A stretch of 64,000 bases of DNA, taken from contig NW_004955402.1 of the NCBI RefSeq assembly GCF_000276665.1, positions 5,122,759 through 5,186,758 of the forward strand. The letters run 5' to 3'. Positions 37,321 to 48,429 of this stretch are shown piece by piece. Both the position numbers and the translations under genes were made by a program. The notes beneath the pieces were generated by a model, which was not told where the DNA came from, searched no databases, and saw only the letters and a program-made list of their open reading frames with translations. Source of the DNA: Chinchilla lanigera. Its lineage: Eukaryota; Chordata; Mammalia; Rodentia; Chinchillidae. The stretch's first letter is position 1. The number at the start of each line of letters is the position of its first letter.

Positions 37321-37984
37321 GAGGCCAGGCTGTGTCATCCTTCTCAGTCCTCCCAAAGGGCTGTCTCATGCCTGACTTAACTCTCTCGGCATCCTTGCAA
37401 AACGGACACCGGGATCTGGCCCTGGGACACTGTGTTCAGGGAATGTGGACGGTGGGTGTCTGCCACCCCGTGGTCTCACAGGCATGGCCAGTGCCACAGG
37501 CTACACATGAGCTCCTCCCACAGCCATGCCATGGCTCACCCCACACTACAGCCCCCTACCTCGGGGTGGCCCCATCGCTAAGGCTGTCACCTCGTCCGTC
37601 CTTTAGTTGGACTGGAGAAAGCCGACCGATCCTGTGGCTGCTGCTGGGTTAATAAATGGCCATTCTTCTCCTCTGTCATGGAATTCCCTCCTTGTGAGCA
37701 GCTATCCATGTCCTTCCACAAACCTGAAGGGGAACAACTGTTTTACGGGGAGAATGAGCAGGAAATCTTTCCTCTTCTCCTATGGTAGACGAAGCTCACC
37801 ACTTTACCAGGGTTCTCTGCAGTAACACGGGTGGGCGACCAAAATTCAGAATACAATATACTCTCCAGAGAGACAGATACCCACTGATAGATCTAGGCCT
37901 TTAGCTGTTTTCTTGGCCAGAGAATTTTGATCGAGTCCATGGAATCTTGCTAGTTACTTTGGGAAGATAGACTGGCGGGAATGG

Positions 37985-38112
37985 AAATCTCTCTGTAGGA
38001 GTGGGCAGGGACTCGGGGACCGGCGGTGCAGCCACGGAGCCACGGCGCCCACGAGGTTGGCAGTGGCGGTGTAAGCAGAGGCCCGGCTTGGCGGTCTCGC
38101 TGACTCGGTGCT
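37985..38112. promoter_or_regulatory. Second small CpG-dense patch
   Basis: About a dozen CpGs in roughly 125 bases (around CGGGGACCGGCGG and GGAGCCACGGCGCCCACGAG). It lies 0.7 kb beyond the first patch. A minus-strand ORF of 60 codons (37,954-38,136) crosses it without recognisable motif. Confidence 0.3.
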
Positions 38113-40677
38113 GTTGAACACATTATTCATTCCCATTAAAAAACAGTTTACCTCTGATGCACACGGAGGTCTCTGAGCTCACGGTGCTGTGGAGGACGGA
38201 GTCCTTGCTTGACTGTTTGTCCAGGAAAGGACAGTTTAGCATATGCAAACAGAGGTGCCCCTGCAGCCCTTCTGCCCAAGGAGAAGCGGTGTCTCCAGCC
38301 AGGTGTGAGAGGCCCTGTCTGTAACTGACGGCTCCCCTACCTGGGGCCACTGTCCCTGCTCCGGTGGGGCTCCCCCAGCACAGCTGCTCAGAGCCAGAGC
38401 AACCCGGACACCTTTTCTACTTCTGTTGTTCTCTCCCCTTTTTGGGAGTCGCCCCAGAAGCCCTGGCTGGTTTGGGCATCTGACATCCAGGGTTGTTGCT
38501 AAATCCCCTCAGTGCCCAGGGGAGCACAGTGCCATCCCTCGGACTTGGTGGCAGTGGTGCCGAGGGGAGAAACACAGCCCCAGAGCAGAGTGTGTGCCCA
38601 GAAGTGGCAGAGTCTCTTTCAGCTGTGCCCAGCGGTCCCCAGCGCTGGGCACTTAATCCCTGCAGCTTCTCCCTGCTTTGGATCTCGGTTCAGTGCCTCA
38701 CAAAGCATCCAGGCCCCGTCGCCCCTGCACAGCAGCTGATGCCACCCCGCCCTCACCCTGTCCCGGAAAGTCCCTGCCTAGGCCCCCCGGTGGTCCTCGG
38801 TCCCCGCCCTGTTCTCTCCGTGTTGTGCATGTCCCCCAGTGCACGTCAGAATCCACTGGGCAGCTCAGAACAGAAACACCAGCGCTTGGACCCAGTCCAG
38901 CTGCACCCACAGCAGGGCCCATGGCCTGAGCCTGGAACTCAGTGGGCCTGGAAGCTCCAGCACCTGGGAGCTGCTGCAAGTGCAGACCATGGCTGAGGCC
39001 ACACTGTCACCGGCTCTCCTAGCTCCCCTCTGCTCTCAGCCTGGCCTGTAGATCCCTGCTGCTGCACCCTTGGGCCCGCACCTCCCCTGTTCCTGGACCG
39101 ACTGCTGGAATCCTTCTCCCCTAGGAGCTCTTCCCTACCCACTCACCAGAACTGTCCCCTGGGAAATACTGTGCTGGTACTGGGACACCTCAGGGTCCTC
39201 CCCCTTATGCACCTCCCCAAGTTGCCACTTGACATACAGAAAGCTGTTCCAAAGCCCGTGGCCTTGGTACCACTGGAGGGAGACTCGCACTTAGGGCTGT
39301 AATTACAGCAAGGAGTGGGGTGCCGTGCACCCTATCCTGCAGCTGGCAATCACTGTTGGTTTCCCCACAGCCCCTCAGGACAGCCTCCCTGCAGCTGCAG
39401 CCCACCATCTCCAAGCAGGAGTGAGAGACCTTGCTGTAACTGACTGCTTGTTCCAGCTGCAGTCTCTGTGGGTAGAACCATGACCTCCCCCAGCTTTGTC
39501 AAGCTGCTTGCAGACACCAGAACCATGCACTCTTGTGACCTAAAAAAAGAAGCATGTGAGCTCAGCAAACTGACCCTGGCCTCCTCCCACCTAGGCAGCA
39601 CCACTGCACCAGGTCTTAGGGAGCCGTCTTCCGTGCTAAAGGGGTGAGTGTTCCTAGTGCTTTTGAGATGGAACACGTTGGTGAAAGGCCCTGGGCTTTG
39701 TGACCCTCTCCAGATATCTCCATGAACTAGGGAAAGGGGGTCAGGCCCGTGGACCCCGCTTCAGTCAACACAGGAATCAGAGGGTTGAGAAGCTAGGCCT
39801 CTGCAGATCTCACTCCCAAGATTCGGTTTTCTATGGCACCACATGTGGCTGCAAGACTGGGGGCCTGCTCGAGATGGCCAGAACCCTGGCACGGTTTCTG
39901 CTTGTCCAGCATCCATACTTTTTTATGTCTAGTGTTCATGCCACTTCCCAAAAGTGTGTGTTGGGAACATCCCACGGCTTCCCGCACAGCCAGGAAGGAA
40001 GTAGAGCTCTCTCTCTCTCCAAGAGAAATTCCAGACCCTGGGGAGGGGAAGGAAGGGAAAGGTGAGGGTAGAGTGGAGTTGGAGAGAGAGAAATGCCAGG
40101 ACTCAGGGTTGGGAAATGCCCGGAAGCCTGAGCCCTGGCACTACCACCACTGCCTCCTGGCTGAGCCTGGGGTTGGGGGAGTTCTCCAGCCCCTGGGCTT
40201 CAGCTCCATTGTCATCTGTGTGGGATACCAACTCAGCATGGACCTTTCGAGGTCCTGCAGTCTGCCCAGCACCTTGAGGATCCAGCCATCAATCTGCCCG
40301 CAGCCAGGAGGACGATCTTCGAGACCTGGAAGTCCTGGGGATGACTACTGCCCACAGTCATGGCCCCTGCCCCACCCCAACCCACCAGGTGGCCAGGAGG
40401 ACACCAGAGGCAGCTGCACACAGATGGAGGCTGTCGTTATTTGGTCCCACCTGTCACCAAAGCCCTCTGTGCATCAGCCTGGTGACACGAGGACAGGAAG
40501 ATGTTGGGAGGAGGCTAATTTCTAAGCTGACAAATGCTAATGTGACTTGATAGTTACTATTTAAATCCCAAGTGTTGGAGGGACCTGAAGTATGTTTTAC
40601 TCACATGTTGAGTTACTACAACCCCCAAATTATTTCAGGTGCGGGATTTAAATTAGGCTTTTCATCTTGCTCCGTAG
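38113..40677. other. Intronic sequence, nothing coding recognised
   Basis: The long ORFs 38,493-38,996 and 39,833-40,525 (+) overlap others in different frames, have no domain, and are in compositionally biased, C-rich intron. No exon is called. Confidence 0.45.
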
Positions 40678-40740
40678 GTGGCTGAGTTTGTACATTCTCT
40701 TCTAGGCTGTGAAGGGCATGCCGAGAGCTTTAAGAAAGAG
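40678..40740 (+). CDS. L3MBTL4: L3MBTL4 coding exon, SAM domain helices 1-2
   Basis: This 63-base exon, 21 codons long and phase 0 at both ends, lies between the acceptor TCCGTAG (ending 40,677) and a strong GTAAGC donor at 40,741. It encodes VAEFVHSLLGCEGHAESFKK followed by E. This is the V-A-E-F-V-x-S-L-x-G-C-E-x-H-A-x-x-F-K-x-E signature of helices 1 and 2 of L3MBTL-family SAM domains. It joins in frame to GTVEE from the exon at 33,305 and to QIDGK in the exon at 42,823. Family members usually read GCEEH, so the Gly in GCEGH is a small departure. SAM domains mediate homo- or hetero-oligomerisation, in this family probably with other MBT or Polycomb-type proteins in the nucleus. It is too short to stand out as an ORF and is recognised from motif and splice sites. 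Confidence 0.9.
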
Positions 40741-42822
40741 GTAAGCAATGTAAAAATCGGACACATTTCTATACTCCCAGCCTCAGAAGTACTTCACTTC
40801 ATTTAGCTAAATATAAACAAAAACATTTGGGGGGCAGGAAAAGGGGGACTCTCTGTGTGGGCTGGGGTGGACTCAAGGGCAACCACGCAATGCTGTACTA
40901 CTTGTGGGGAGAGGATGTGAGCACAGTAGTTGATGGATCCCTGTGGGCATCACGGAGCCTCTGCTCTGAGGTACGAAGTCAAATGGGGGAAGGGAGCCCT
41001 CCATCAGGACAGCACCAGGGAGCAGAGGGAACTCAGTGAGACTGAGACCCCTCTACCATCCCTTCCTGAGCCTGCTTTGGAGGGACACTTAGAAGCTGCA
41101 GAGTTCTCAGGTGAGGTCTCTGCCTTTCTTGGCTAAGAATGTTCTGAACTTCCCTGGATTTGCATTTTCCCTGGGATAAGTAGTCATAGTTACTGGGGCT
41201 GCAGAAAAGACCCCAGCAGCTGCAGATTAATAAGGCAAATGCCCCCGACAGTGACTATGAATTGTAGCCCAGCCACGTGCCAGGCAGGGTGCTGAGCTTC
41301 TTACAGTCGTGGCCTTTATCTTCAAAATCCTGCAGTCACAGTGGAGAAGGGCAGGCTCTGGAAGGCGGGACAGGGCAGGCAAAGGGCAGCCAGCCTCCAG
41401 CCCACCTCCATTTGATTCCAGGGGCTCCATCTCACTCTAGAATTTCCAGTAAACAACCCTGCCAGAGCTTCTTGAAAGTATGTAGTTTGCAGAGCATACA
41501 GAGTTGGGACAGAATACTCGCTGAGTTTTGGGTTGTGGGGCTCTCAAGACACCTTTTTTCTGTCATTAGAATCATCACCAGCAGAGAGACATGAACTACT
41601 TTCATACTGCTGCCTTTGAAGAGGGTCAGGCCCACAGTACCAACCTTACAGAAGGGCAGGGCCAGGGCAAACGTTTTTATTCCCGTCTTCTTGGCCCCTC
41701 AGTAGCGTCATCTGAGCCAGACTGTCCATAAATGGTGTGACACCAGGGCACGGCCTTGAGTGGCCTGCGAGTCCAGCTCGGAGCACTCTGGGTGCTCTGG
41801 ACAGTGCCATCTGCAACTTGGGAAAGTTATCACACTTCAGACTGAAATGTGTTTTGTTTTAGGTTCCAAAATATTTAATTATAATAGGATAAATCTATTC
41901 AAAGTTCACAGTATGATGACTTAATCTGCCGTATAGGAGGCACAGTGATATCTCCAGGGAGATGAGCCAAACTTCCGTCACGGTCATTTGGGACAGAAGT
42001 GCCGCAGAACTTGCCCCTCTCCAGCTGAGAATCATTCTGAACCCATTTTAAAATATCTTTCAAAGTCAATAAATGAAGCATTTACTTTGTAGGTATTTCT
42101 GTTTATCATCGTTTTTTATTATAGAAGGAAATCTTAAAATACAGGGAAGTCAAAAGGAGAAAACAAAACCCATCACCATCCCACCAGCCAAAGATAACTT
42201 CCACTAGTACTAGCTATACAGACTTTACTATTCTAAATAGCTACATGTATGCATGGGGGCAGGCAGATTTCATTTTAAAAATTCAAACGGAGGCCTTTAT
42301 CATCATATTTCATGTTACTATGCAACAATTGGTGAAATGTCCCAAATCATTCGGTGTTTCACTGAGACAAGGATTTGGTAACAGTGAGGCAGGCACCCTA
42401 TCCTGTGGCAATACCACCATTTCTTTACTTCTGCTATGATTGGAAGCCTGGGGTGAATTTCACCATTACAAATAATACTAAGTGTGCACATTGCACGTTG
42501 TCCTCCCAGAAAAAGTCTTCAAGATTCATGATGCTAGTCATAAAGCTCTTTAGACAGGTTTGTTCAAGCCAGCATGATGAAAGCCTAGCAGAACCCAACT
42601 GGCAGGTGGTAAATGCACGTTTCTGAGCATGTTTCTACTTTGGCTTCTCTCTGTTTCCAGGGGAACAGGTCGGTCAATGGGGTCAGGACACCGAGCAGAA
42701 AGAAGGCCCCTCATTCTCTTGCCGCCAGCTCCCCAGAGTCACCCAGCACCCAGGGGCTCCAGCTGGGTGAACTGGCTTTTGCGGACCATGGGCTTTACTT
42801 GAATTTGTTTATTTGATTGCAG
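40741..42822. other. L3MBTL4: Last intron of L3MBTL4
   Basis: It runs from the GTAAGC donor at 40,741 to the NAGNAG acceptor at 42,819. A MIR-like stretch is possible near 41,260-41,360 (CACGTGCCAGGCAGGGTGCT). Nothing else was recognised. Confidence 0.6.
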
Positions 42823-42825
42823 CAG
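42819..42825 (+). promoter_or_regulatory. L3MBTL4: NAGNAG tandem splice acceptor before last L3MBTL4 exon
   Basis: The intron ends in a T-rich tract followed by GCAGCAG. Using the first AG starts the exon at 42,823 (CAG, Gln). Using the second starts it at 42,826 (ATC, Ile) and removes one codon without changing frame. The affected Gln lies at the start of the QIDG turn of the SAM domain. NAGNAG acceptors are often spliced both ways in mammals; usage here is not visible from DNA. Confidence 0.6.
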
Positions 42826-42990
42826 ATCGATGGCAAAACCTTCCTACTTCTGACCCAGATGGACATCGTCGGGGTCATGAAGATCAAGCCGGGCCCAGCT
42901 CTGAAGATCTACAATTCCATCCTGATGCTAAGGAGCTCCCAGGACCTCGCTGAAGAGCAAGCTGCCTCAGGCCAGAAAGCCCGGGGATAA
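42823..42990 (+). CDS. L3MBTL4: L3MBTL4 terminal coding exon, SAM domain end and stop codon
   Basis: The coding part of the last exon has 55 codons and a TAA stop at 42,988-42,990. It begins QIDGKTFLLLTQMDIVGVM and continues through KIKPGPALKIYNSILML to the C-terminus ASGQKARG. This is the second half of a SAM domain: the Q-I-D-G-x-x-F/L-L-L-L-T-Q turn, then helix 5 with G-P-A-L-K-I, followed by a short acidic tail. Two departures stand out. The family's K-L-G-P-A-L-K-I reads K-P-G-P here, and T-D-I-V-K-V-M reads M-D-I-V-G-V-M. The acceptor is a NAGNAG (GCAGCAG at 42,819-42,825), so splicing three bases later would drop the Gln at the exon junction. The preceding phase-0 exon ends in a Glu codon, giving KKE-QIDGK. 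Confidence 0.92.
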   Translation, partial: QIDGKTFLLLTQMDIVGVMKIKPGPALKIYNSILMLRSSQDLAEEQAASGQKARG

Positions 42991-44675
42991 TGGGCTCCTG
43001 CCTTGCATGGGCACCAGGACCCATGCACTCCAGAGTAGAACCAGTGCCATTGGTTTGGTTTTAGTGACTCCGTAATCTTAATCATATTTAGTCTGGACCC
43101 TCTGCAGCGTCTGTGCTTTGTGAAGGCAGAGGGTTTCACCCAGTGACCAGTGCCAGGGACTCAGACGCAGCACTGTTGTGGGGTGTGTGGCACTGTCATC
43201 TCTGGGTGAGGGCCTTTCCTGCTCTGATGTGTGGCAGCCGAGAGACCAGAGCCCACACATCCACCTGCCTTCTTCCTTGCTGGGAAAGAAGCCATTTTCC
43301 ATTTGCAAACATAAGTCTTTCAAGTGGTAAAGCAGCGAACGGCAGTCCTCATCGCTATGCTGTGCATGTTTCCACCAGGACTGGGCTGAGCGTGGCCTGG
43401 GGCTACTGTCTGGGCGCAGCGCATCTTCAAGCGATGAGCTGGGGCGTTTTGGACAAGATTTCACCAGAGATGTGTGGGTTCATTACTCAGGAACGTACGA
43501 CTCTAAGAAATAATAGTAGGGACAGGTTTTCATGAGGCATGGATTCTCCTTATTCCATCAGCTGTTTCCAGGCTACAGTCCCAAGGTACACTGGAGCCCG
43601 GTAAAGGAACATTCCCAGGAGGGACAGGAGATGGATGCTGGCATTTCTAAAAGCTGCTAGGACCATCCCCACAGCCCTCCACCAGCGGTGGGACCTCAGG
43701 TTCCGCCCTGACACCGGCAGTGGCTGGTGGCCAGACCCATCCTCACTGGGATTTCGGGAGGGCTGATTTCCCTCTGCCGTGACTGGAAGCTGTCTAATGA
43801 GAAGTCAGAATTGTGTAACGGGTACAGCAGGGACCTGTGTGCACCTTGACAGACAGTGACACCATGAGAAGAGGAGGCCCCCGAGGCAGGGAGCCCAGCA
43901 TCTGTTCGTTTTGAAAGATTCTGATTTGTTATGGGCTCTCATTCATGTTTTGTAAATGATTCTATCTGATGCCCTCATCCCACAGTCAGGAAAGCCAAGC
44001 CCCTGGCATTCCTTCCACTCCCTGGTACTCCTACCCTAGCAACGGCTACAGATGCCCTCATGGCAGTGGAGACCCAGTCATCATTTTGGATTGGGGAGAA
44101 AGAGGGAACCCCTAAAAAGGAGCCTCCGCCCTGACTGCACGCACTGCTTCATTAAGAACCGTTGTTGTTAATGGTTTAGGAAAGCTGATTGTGCCTGGAG
44201 GCTCCAAATTTCGGGCGCTGAGGAAAACCGCAGTCTTCTCTAAGACGGGTGCATGTACCGTGCTTCTTTACCTCCCTCTCTAAATGTAATTTGAACGCAT
44301 TACTGGTTGATGTAAATCTTGTTTCTGTTTTACGTGTTGTTTTGTTCTGCCTTTTGTAGGCAGCCCCATGCAGTTAAAATTCCTGCCCCTGCTGTTAAAA
44401 TTTAAATATATTTGAAATGATAATAACTGGAGGAAACAAAACCCACACTGCCCCTACCCAAGTGAACGTGTCACTGCGACCTGGGCCTGCCCCATGGCAG
44501 AGCCCTCTTTGTTCAGCCCTGGAGGAGCACAGGTGCCCACGGCGTCAGCAGCAGAGTTGGCACTTTTGACTACTGTACTGTTTGGGATATGTTCCCTCAG
44601 GGAATGGGTCAATAGTTAACAGACATTAAATTAGAGGTTTTTCTAATGAATAAAAACTTCAGAGTTGCTCATTTT
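42991..44675 (+). other. L3MBTL4: Predicted 3' UTR of L3MBTL4
   Basis: The sequence after the TAA continues without a recognisable transposable element to the first AATAAA, at 44,649. It becomes AT-richer towards its end (44,280-44,420 has runs of T and A). A length near 1.7 kb is plausible for this gene, but that is from memory. The exact cleavage site, about 44,670, is estimated from the signal position. Several short ORFs here (for example 43,113-43,535) resemble nothing and are treated as chance. Confidence 0.55.
44649..44654 (+). promoter_or_regulatory. L3MBTL4: Polyadenylation signal AATAAA
   Basis: This is the first canonical AATAAA on the + strand after the L3MBTL4 stop codon. A weaker ATTAAA sits at 44,625-44,630, and a G/T-rich stretch follows at about 44,690-44,710, as expected for a downstream element. 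No cDNA is available to confirm use. Confidence 0.55.
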
Positions 44676-44829
44676 ATAGGCTCAGTGGAGCGCCTGGGAT
44701 TTGGGGTTCAAATACTTAGTACATGTGATTTCAACCATAGGGCCTAGAGCAGAAAGAAAGATACCATGCAAACTGGGTGGGATTATAATTCTTGGAAGAA
44801 GGTTGATCACTATAGGTAGAGCCAAGTCT

Positions 44830-44862
44830 CACCTGCTGGACACCTGCTGGACACCTGCTGGA
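44830..44862. repeat. Three exact copies of an 11-bp unit
   Basis: CACCTGCTGGA is repeated three times head to tail just past the predicted L3MBTL4 3' end. Confidence 0.9.
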
Positions 44863-45114
44863 TACCACCATACTGTCCCCCAGGCGCCCCAGCCTTGCAC
44901 TCTTTCAAAGGGAGCTCAGCCCTCCTTCCCGAGTAAGCTGTAAGAAGCAGCTATTCCAGGAGACAAAACTTTAAACTTAGCAACTCTGTCTGCCCCGGTG
45001 GTGTAACTTCCTGTGTAGTCAGTGCTGGAGCGCCGGCTCCACATCCTGTGTGCTACACTTTCTTCTCTCTCTACGCTGTCACACACTGTGATCCACGATG
45101 GAATCTTCGCTGAA

Positions 45115-45420
45115 CTCCTTTTCTCCAAACTCAGCCTACCCGGCTGCCCCTTAGCCTTGCACACACTGGTCCCTCTGCCCATGGTGTCCTAGCCACACTT
45201 CCTCGGCAGCCTCCCCTGACACCTTACCTCCAGGCCCCACAGTGGCCAGCACCGTCTATTGTCCTCCACTCTACTGTTACTGCTCGTCCCTCGTCTCCAC
45301 ACTAGTTCAGGAGATTGGTGGGGACAGACCCTGGGTCTGCCACGTTCTTCCCTCACTGTCTGCACTCGACACTGTCTGACACTGGTCAGCACACAGTGAG
45401 GTGTCTCCTCATCAGGTGGG
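45115..45420 (+). repeat. L2 LINE 3' fragment
   Basis: The sequence follows the known order of an L2 3' end: CTTGCACACACTGGTCCCTC, then CTCGGCAGCCTCCCCTGACA, TTGTCCTCCACTCTACTGTT, and GTCTGACACTGGTCAGCACA. No ORF is retained. Confidence 0.5.
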
Positions 45421-45674
45421 ACTCTTTGTCAGAGGAGAAAATGACACCTACCCCAGGGTCTTAAAATTTGACTTGGAGGATACACGCACGCATGTAAATG
45501 CAAGCGACGTGACACAAGGTGCTGGTGCTCTGAGTCGCTTCAAGGGGCCTGACTGTCCGGGCTCAGCTCTGTCCTCGTCTGGCTTCTACTCCAGCCAGTT
45601 CCCCTGCTCCTCTTGCTCTCCAGAAAGATTTGAAGTGTTAGGAGTTGAAACTCTTCACTCGGCCAGGAGGACCC

Positions 45675-45675
45675 C

Positions 45676-45712
<37 letters not shown>

Positions 45713-45766
45713 TCACACAAACATGCTCACACAAACATGCACATGCACAGGCGGGTGCACACACGT

Positions 45767-45812
<46 letters not shown>
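45675..45812. repeat. Compound (CA)n microsatellite
   Basis: Two long CA runs (about 45,675-45,711 and 45,763-45,812) are separated by ACATG- and GTGCAC-containing sequence. They keep several frames open on both strands and explain the 186-codon and 156-codon ORFs here. Confidence 0.95.
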
Positions 45813-45814
<2 letters not shown>

Positions 45815-47720
45815 CTGGCTCAAGCAGCATCCAGAAACCATGCCAGTAGCGTGAAGGACACTGGCCTCTGCCTCCTTCCTGACTCCCGCCTGGAATACGA
45901 GTTTCGTCAAGCAAAGATGTGCCAGCCAGGCTTCCAGAAATCCCAGCGTCTAGCTTCTTAGAAAGAGCCGTCCTGCCAAGCCGTGAGTACAACGCATGAG
46001 TACATATCATGGGGCTAGAAGTTAGATCCGCACTCCTGCGGGCGCTTGGGACTTTGGGGACTGTCGTTGCTGAATGTCTGCAATGTCAAATAACTTTTGC
46101 AAATTAAATTTCTCTCTCATTTCCAACAGCCCTAGGACATGAAGCAAAAAGCCTGCCACTCTCCGAACACCTCCTTTCTCCCTTGCGATTACACATCCTG
46201 ACTTTCTATAACTTGTGTATTAAAAAAAAGATCCAGGAAACTGACTGCTTAATCACACAAGAGCCCAAGCCGGGGTGCCTTCGCTTGTGGAGTGGTGCTG
46301 GCTTCCGAACATGCCAGAGCTTGAGGGCTGGGTCATCTTTGTCTACAGAATCTCCGTCCTGCATCCTGGGCGTGGCAGACTTCAGGATCTAGAGGTGTTT
46401 CTTAACAGAACCACAGAGGCAGGCTCTCCACATTTACTTATTCAGGTTCTGCTTCATGTTATTTTAAGGAATATTCAATTTGTCACTGCAGCTCCTGAGG
46501 CTGGAGAATGTTATTCTGAATGTGAAGTGTTCCTGTGAAGATATTCTTACTCTTTGAGAATATGTGCTTCATGAATATATTCTCTTATAAATGTATTCCT
46601 CTTCAAAACTTATAAATGTATTCATGAGGAATATATGTCTTAATGAATTCTTGAATATTCAGAATCATAAATATATTTTCCTATGAATAAATTTATTAGA
46701 GAATAACATATTCAGGAGAAATCTCCCTCCAACATATATTCCAGTGATGTCCTGCCCATGTTTCGATCCCTCTCTGCCCTGTACTTTCTTGCTGCAGTAG
46801 AAGAGGAGAGAGTTAGGCTCTTTGGTAAGAGGAAAACACGAATTGCTCAGCTCACACTGATGCGTGCATGAGTCAGTTTGCTGACTGCACCATTTGGCGT
46901 ACTGGTGATCAGCAATATGATTTCTTAGGAAATTATCCGCCTCAGTCTTTGCACCACATATATATTCCTTGCAGGAGGGTGATGGATTTTGAATCCAGTG
47001 ATCAATAAAAACACACCCCTGCTGGCCTGGTGAGTGGCCCACTTGGGAGGCCCAGGGACTTCCTGGGTACCTGTAGGCGTCCAGGCAGGCCCAGCTTCTG
47101 GAGGAGGAGAGGTGGACAGCAGGCATCAACAACACAGCGACAGGGAAAAGGCATGAACAGCTGCGGGGTGAAATGGTCTAAGCGCAACCATTACCAAGGA
47201 AATGGGACGCCAAAGCCAGCAAAATGAGACCTGAGTACACAACAGTGAGGGTTAATTTCCTTTTCTCCCAGTGATTCTATTTCAGGGAGTCAGACGAGGT
47301 ACTGTGTACTACGCTTCATCAAGGGTGCGACGCCCAGCAATTCCTTGTTAATGTCAGTTTGAAATTCAATTGTGCTCCTTTTGATTTAGAAATCAAGGCA
47401 TCCACGTAAATTGATGCATGGGAAACACAAAGTACTGAGGAGCCCCAGGTTCAGCCAGGGTGTTCGGGCGCAGATTGAACCGCAGGCAATAGAAGCCATG
47501 TCAAATATACGCGGAGACTGTTTGGAAATACAGGAGCCTGCAGTTCAGCAGGAAATGCTGGGGTCCCACAGGTGTTTCTGCAGGAGAAAACATCAAAAGC
47601 TGTTGACTAATATTACCTCAGTCATCTTTCCAAAAGTAAAGAAAAGGCGTTGTCCGCAGGGTCTGTGCCTGCCTGCGTTTGTCTTGTGTTTCTGCAATAG
47701 GATAGCACAGATCAGGTGAT
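45813..47720. other. Intergenic sequence
   Basis: No gene was recognised. An AT-rich, partly palindromic stretch at 46,535-46,710 is described under findings. Confidence 0.45.
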
Positions 47721-47724
47721 CCGT

Positions 47725-48052
47725 AGAAACAGCAGAAATTTATTTCTCACAGTTCTTCAGCCCAAGCGCATGTTGTCAGCAAACCAGCGAAAACCCCAGT
47801 TGTACATCATCCCCTGGCCCGAAGGCAGAGGGGGAGATTGCGCTCCCTACGGGATGACGTTACTTTGTCTCTGAGAACAGGGTCCTGGTGACTGACCCAT
47901 TGCAGCGTTGTTGCCCTGAGCCCTGTACGGTGGGGACACGCCCAGTCTCCGCGTCAGCTGGTGCGGAGTGATGGGCGTGGCCATGGGCCGCGGATGACAG
48001 CACTTCTCGTCAATTACTCCAGGATCCGAGCCAGCATCTGTTCTCACAATTT
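47725..48052 (-). mobile_element. MLT1/MaLR-like LTR fragment
   Basis: AGAAATTTATTTCTCACAGT at the left and the GGGACACGCCCAGTC and GGATCCGAGCCAGCATCTGT parts at the right suggest a reversed MaLR-type LTR. It is diverged and the identification is tentative. Confidence 0.35.
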
Positions 48053-48429
48053 ACATCAAAAGGGAGCGCAGGTTCTGACAAAAGCAATCAACAAACCAGT
48101 TAACAAACAGAACTCATTTGATGTTAGTAATTGATTTTTTTTCATCTTCAACCAATTTGTAGTCATCCTCCAGAAGAGCCACCTTCATTTTATTTTGTTT
48201 TTTGAAGCACAGTTTTGTCCTTCCTAAGCCCTGGTTCCTATCAGTGTGGAAACTGGGGTTGGCTCTCCCGACCTCCGAGGAGGTTACCCATGTGCCTTCA
48301 GCCCGGAAAAGTTAAGTCTAAGATGTAAAGGAGAATAGTACAGATACATATCAGGCATCCACATGGATTCTGAATTGTTCCTCAGAGGAACCAGCAAATT
48401 CACCTGTGCAAATGTCTAGGTGAAAATAT

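Larger units (their letters stand above)
1..44675 (+). other. L3MBTL4: L3MBTL4 transcription unit, 3' part (introns, last three coding exons, 3' UTR)
   Basis: The three terminal coding exons found downstream share one frame and are joined by consensus splice sites, so everything upstream on the + strand back to the window edge is taken to be intron of the same gene. L3MBTL4 belongs to the lethal(3)malignant-brain-tumour-like family: nuclear proteins with three MBT repeats that bind mono- and dimethyl-lysine on histones, a C2HC zinc finger and a C-terminal SAM domain. No MBT or zinc-finger exon was recognised in the first 33 kb, so those exons should lie upstream of the window. The left limit is simply the window edge, and the right limit is an estimated cleavage site about 20 bases past the AATAAA at 44,649. 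Membership of the first 33 kb in this gene is inferred. Confidence 0.75.

Noticed and set aside
39833..40525. 230-codon + strand ORF, the longest in the window
   Set aside because: It lies in intron, overlaps other ORFs in different frames and has no recognisable domain; composition-driven.
45401..46010. 186- and 156-codon ORFs on opposite strands
   Set aside because: Both stay open because of the CA/TG dinucleotide repeat (His-Thr and Val-Cys runs).
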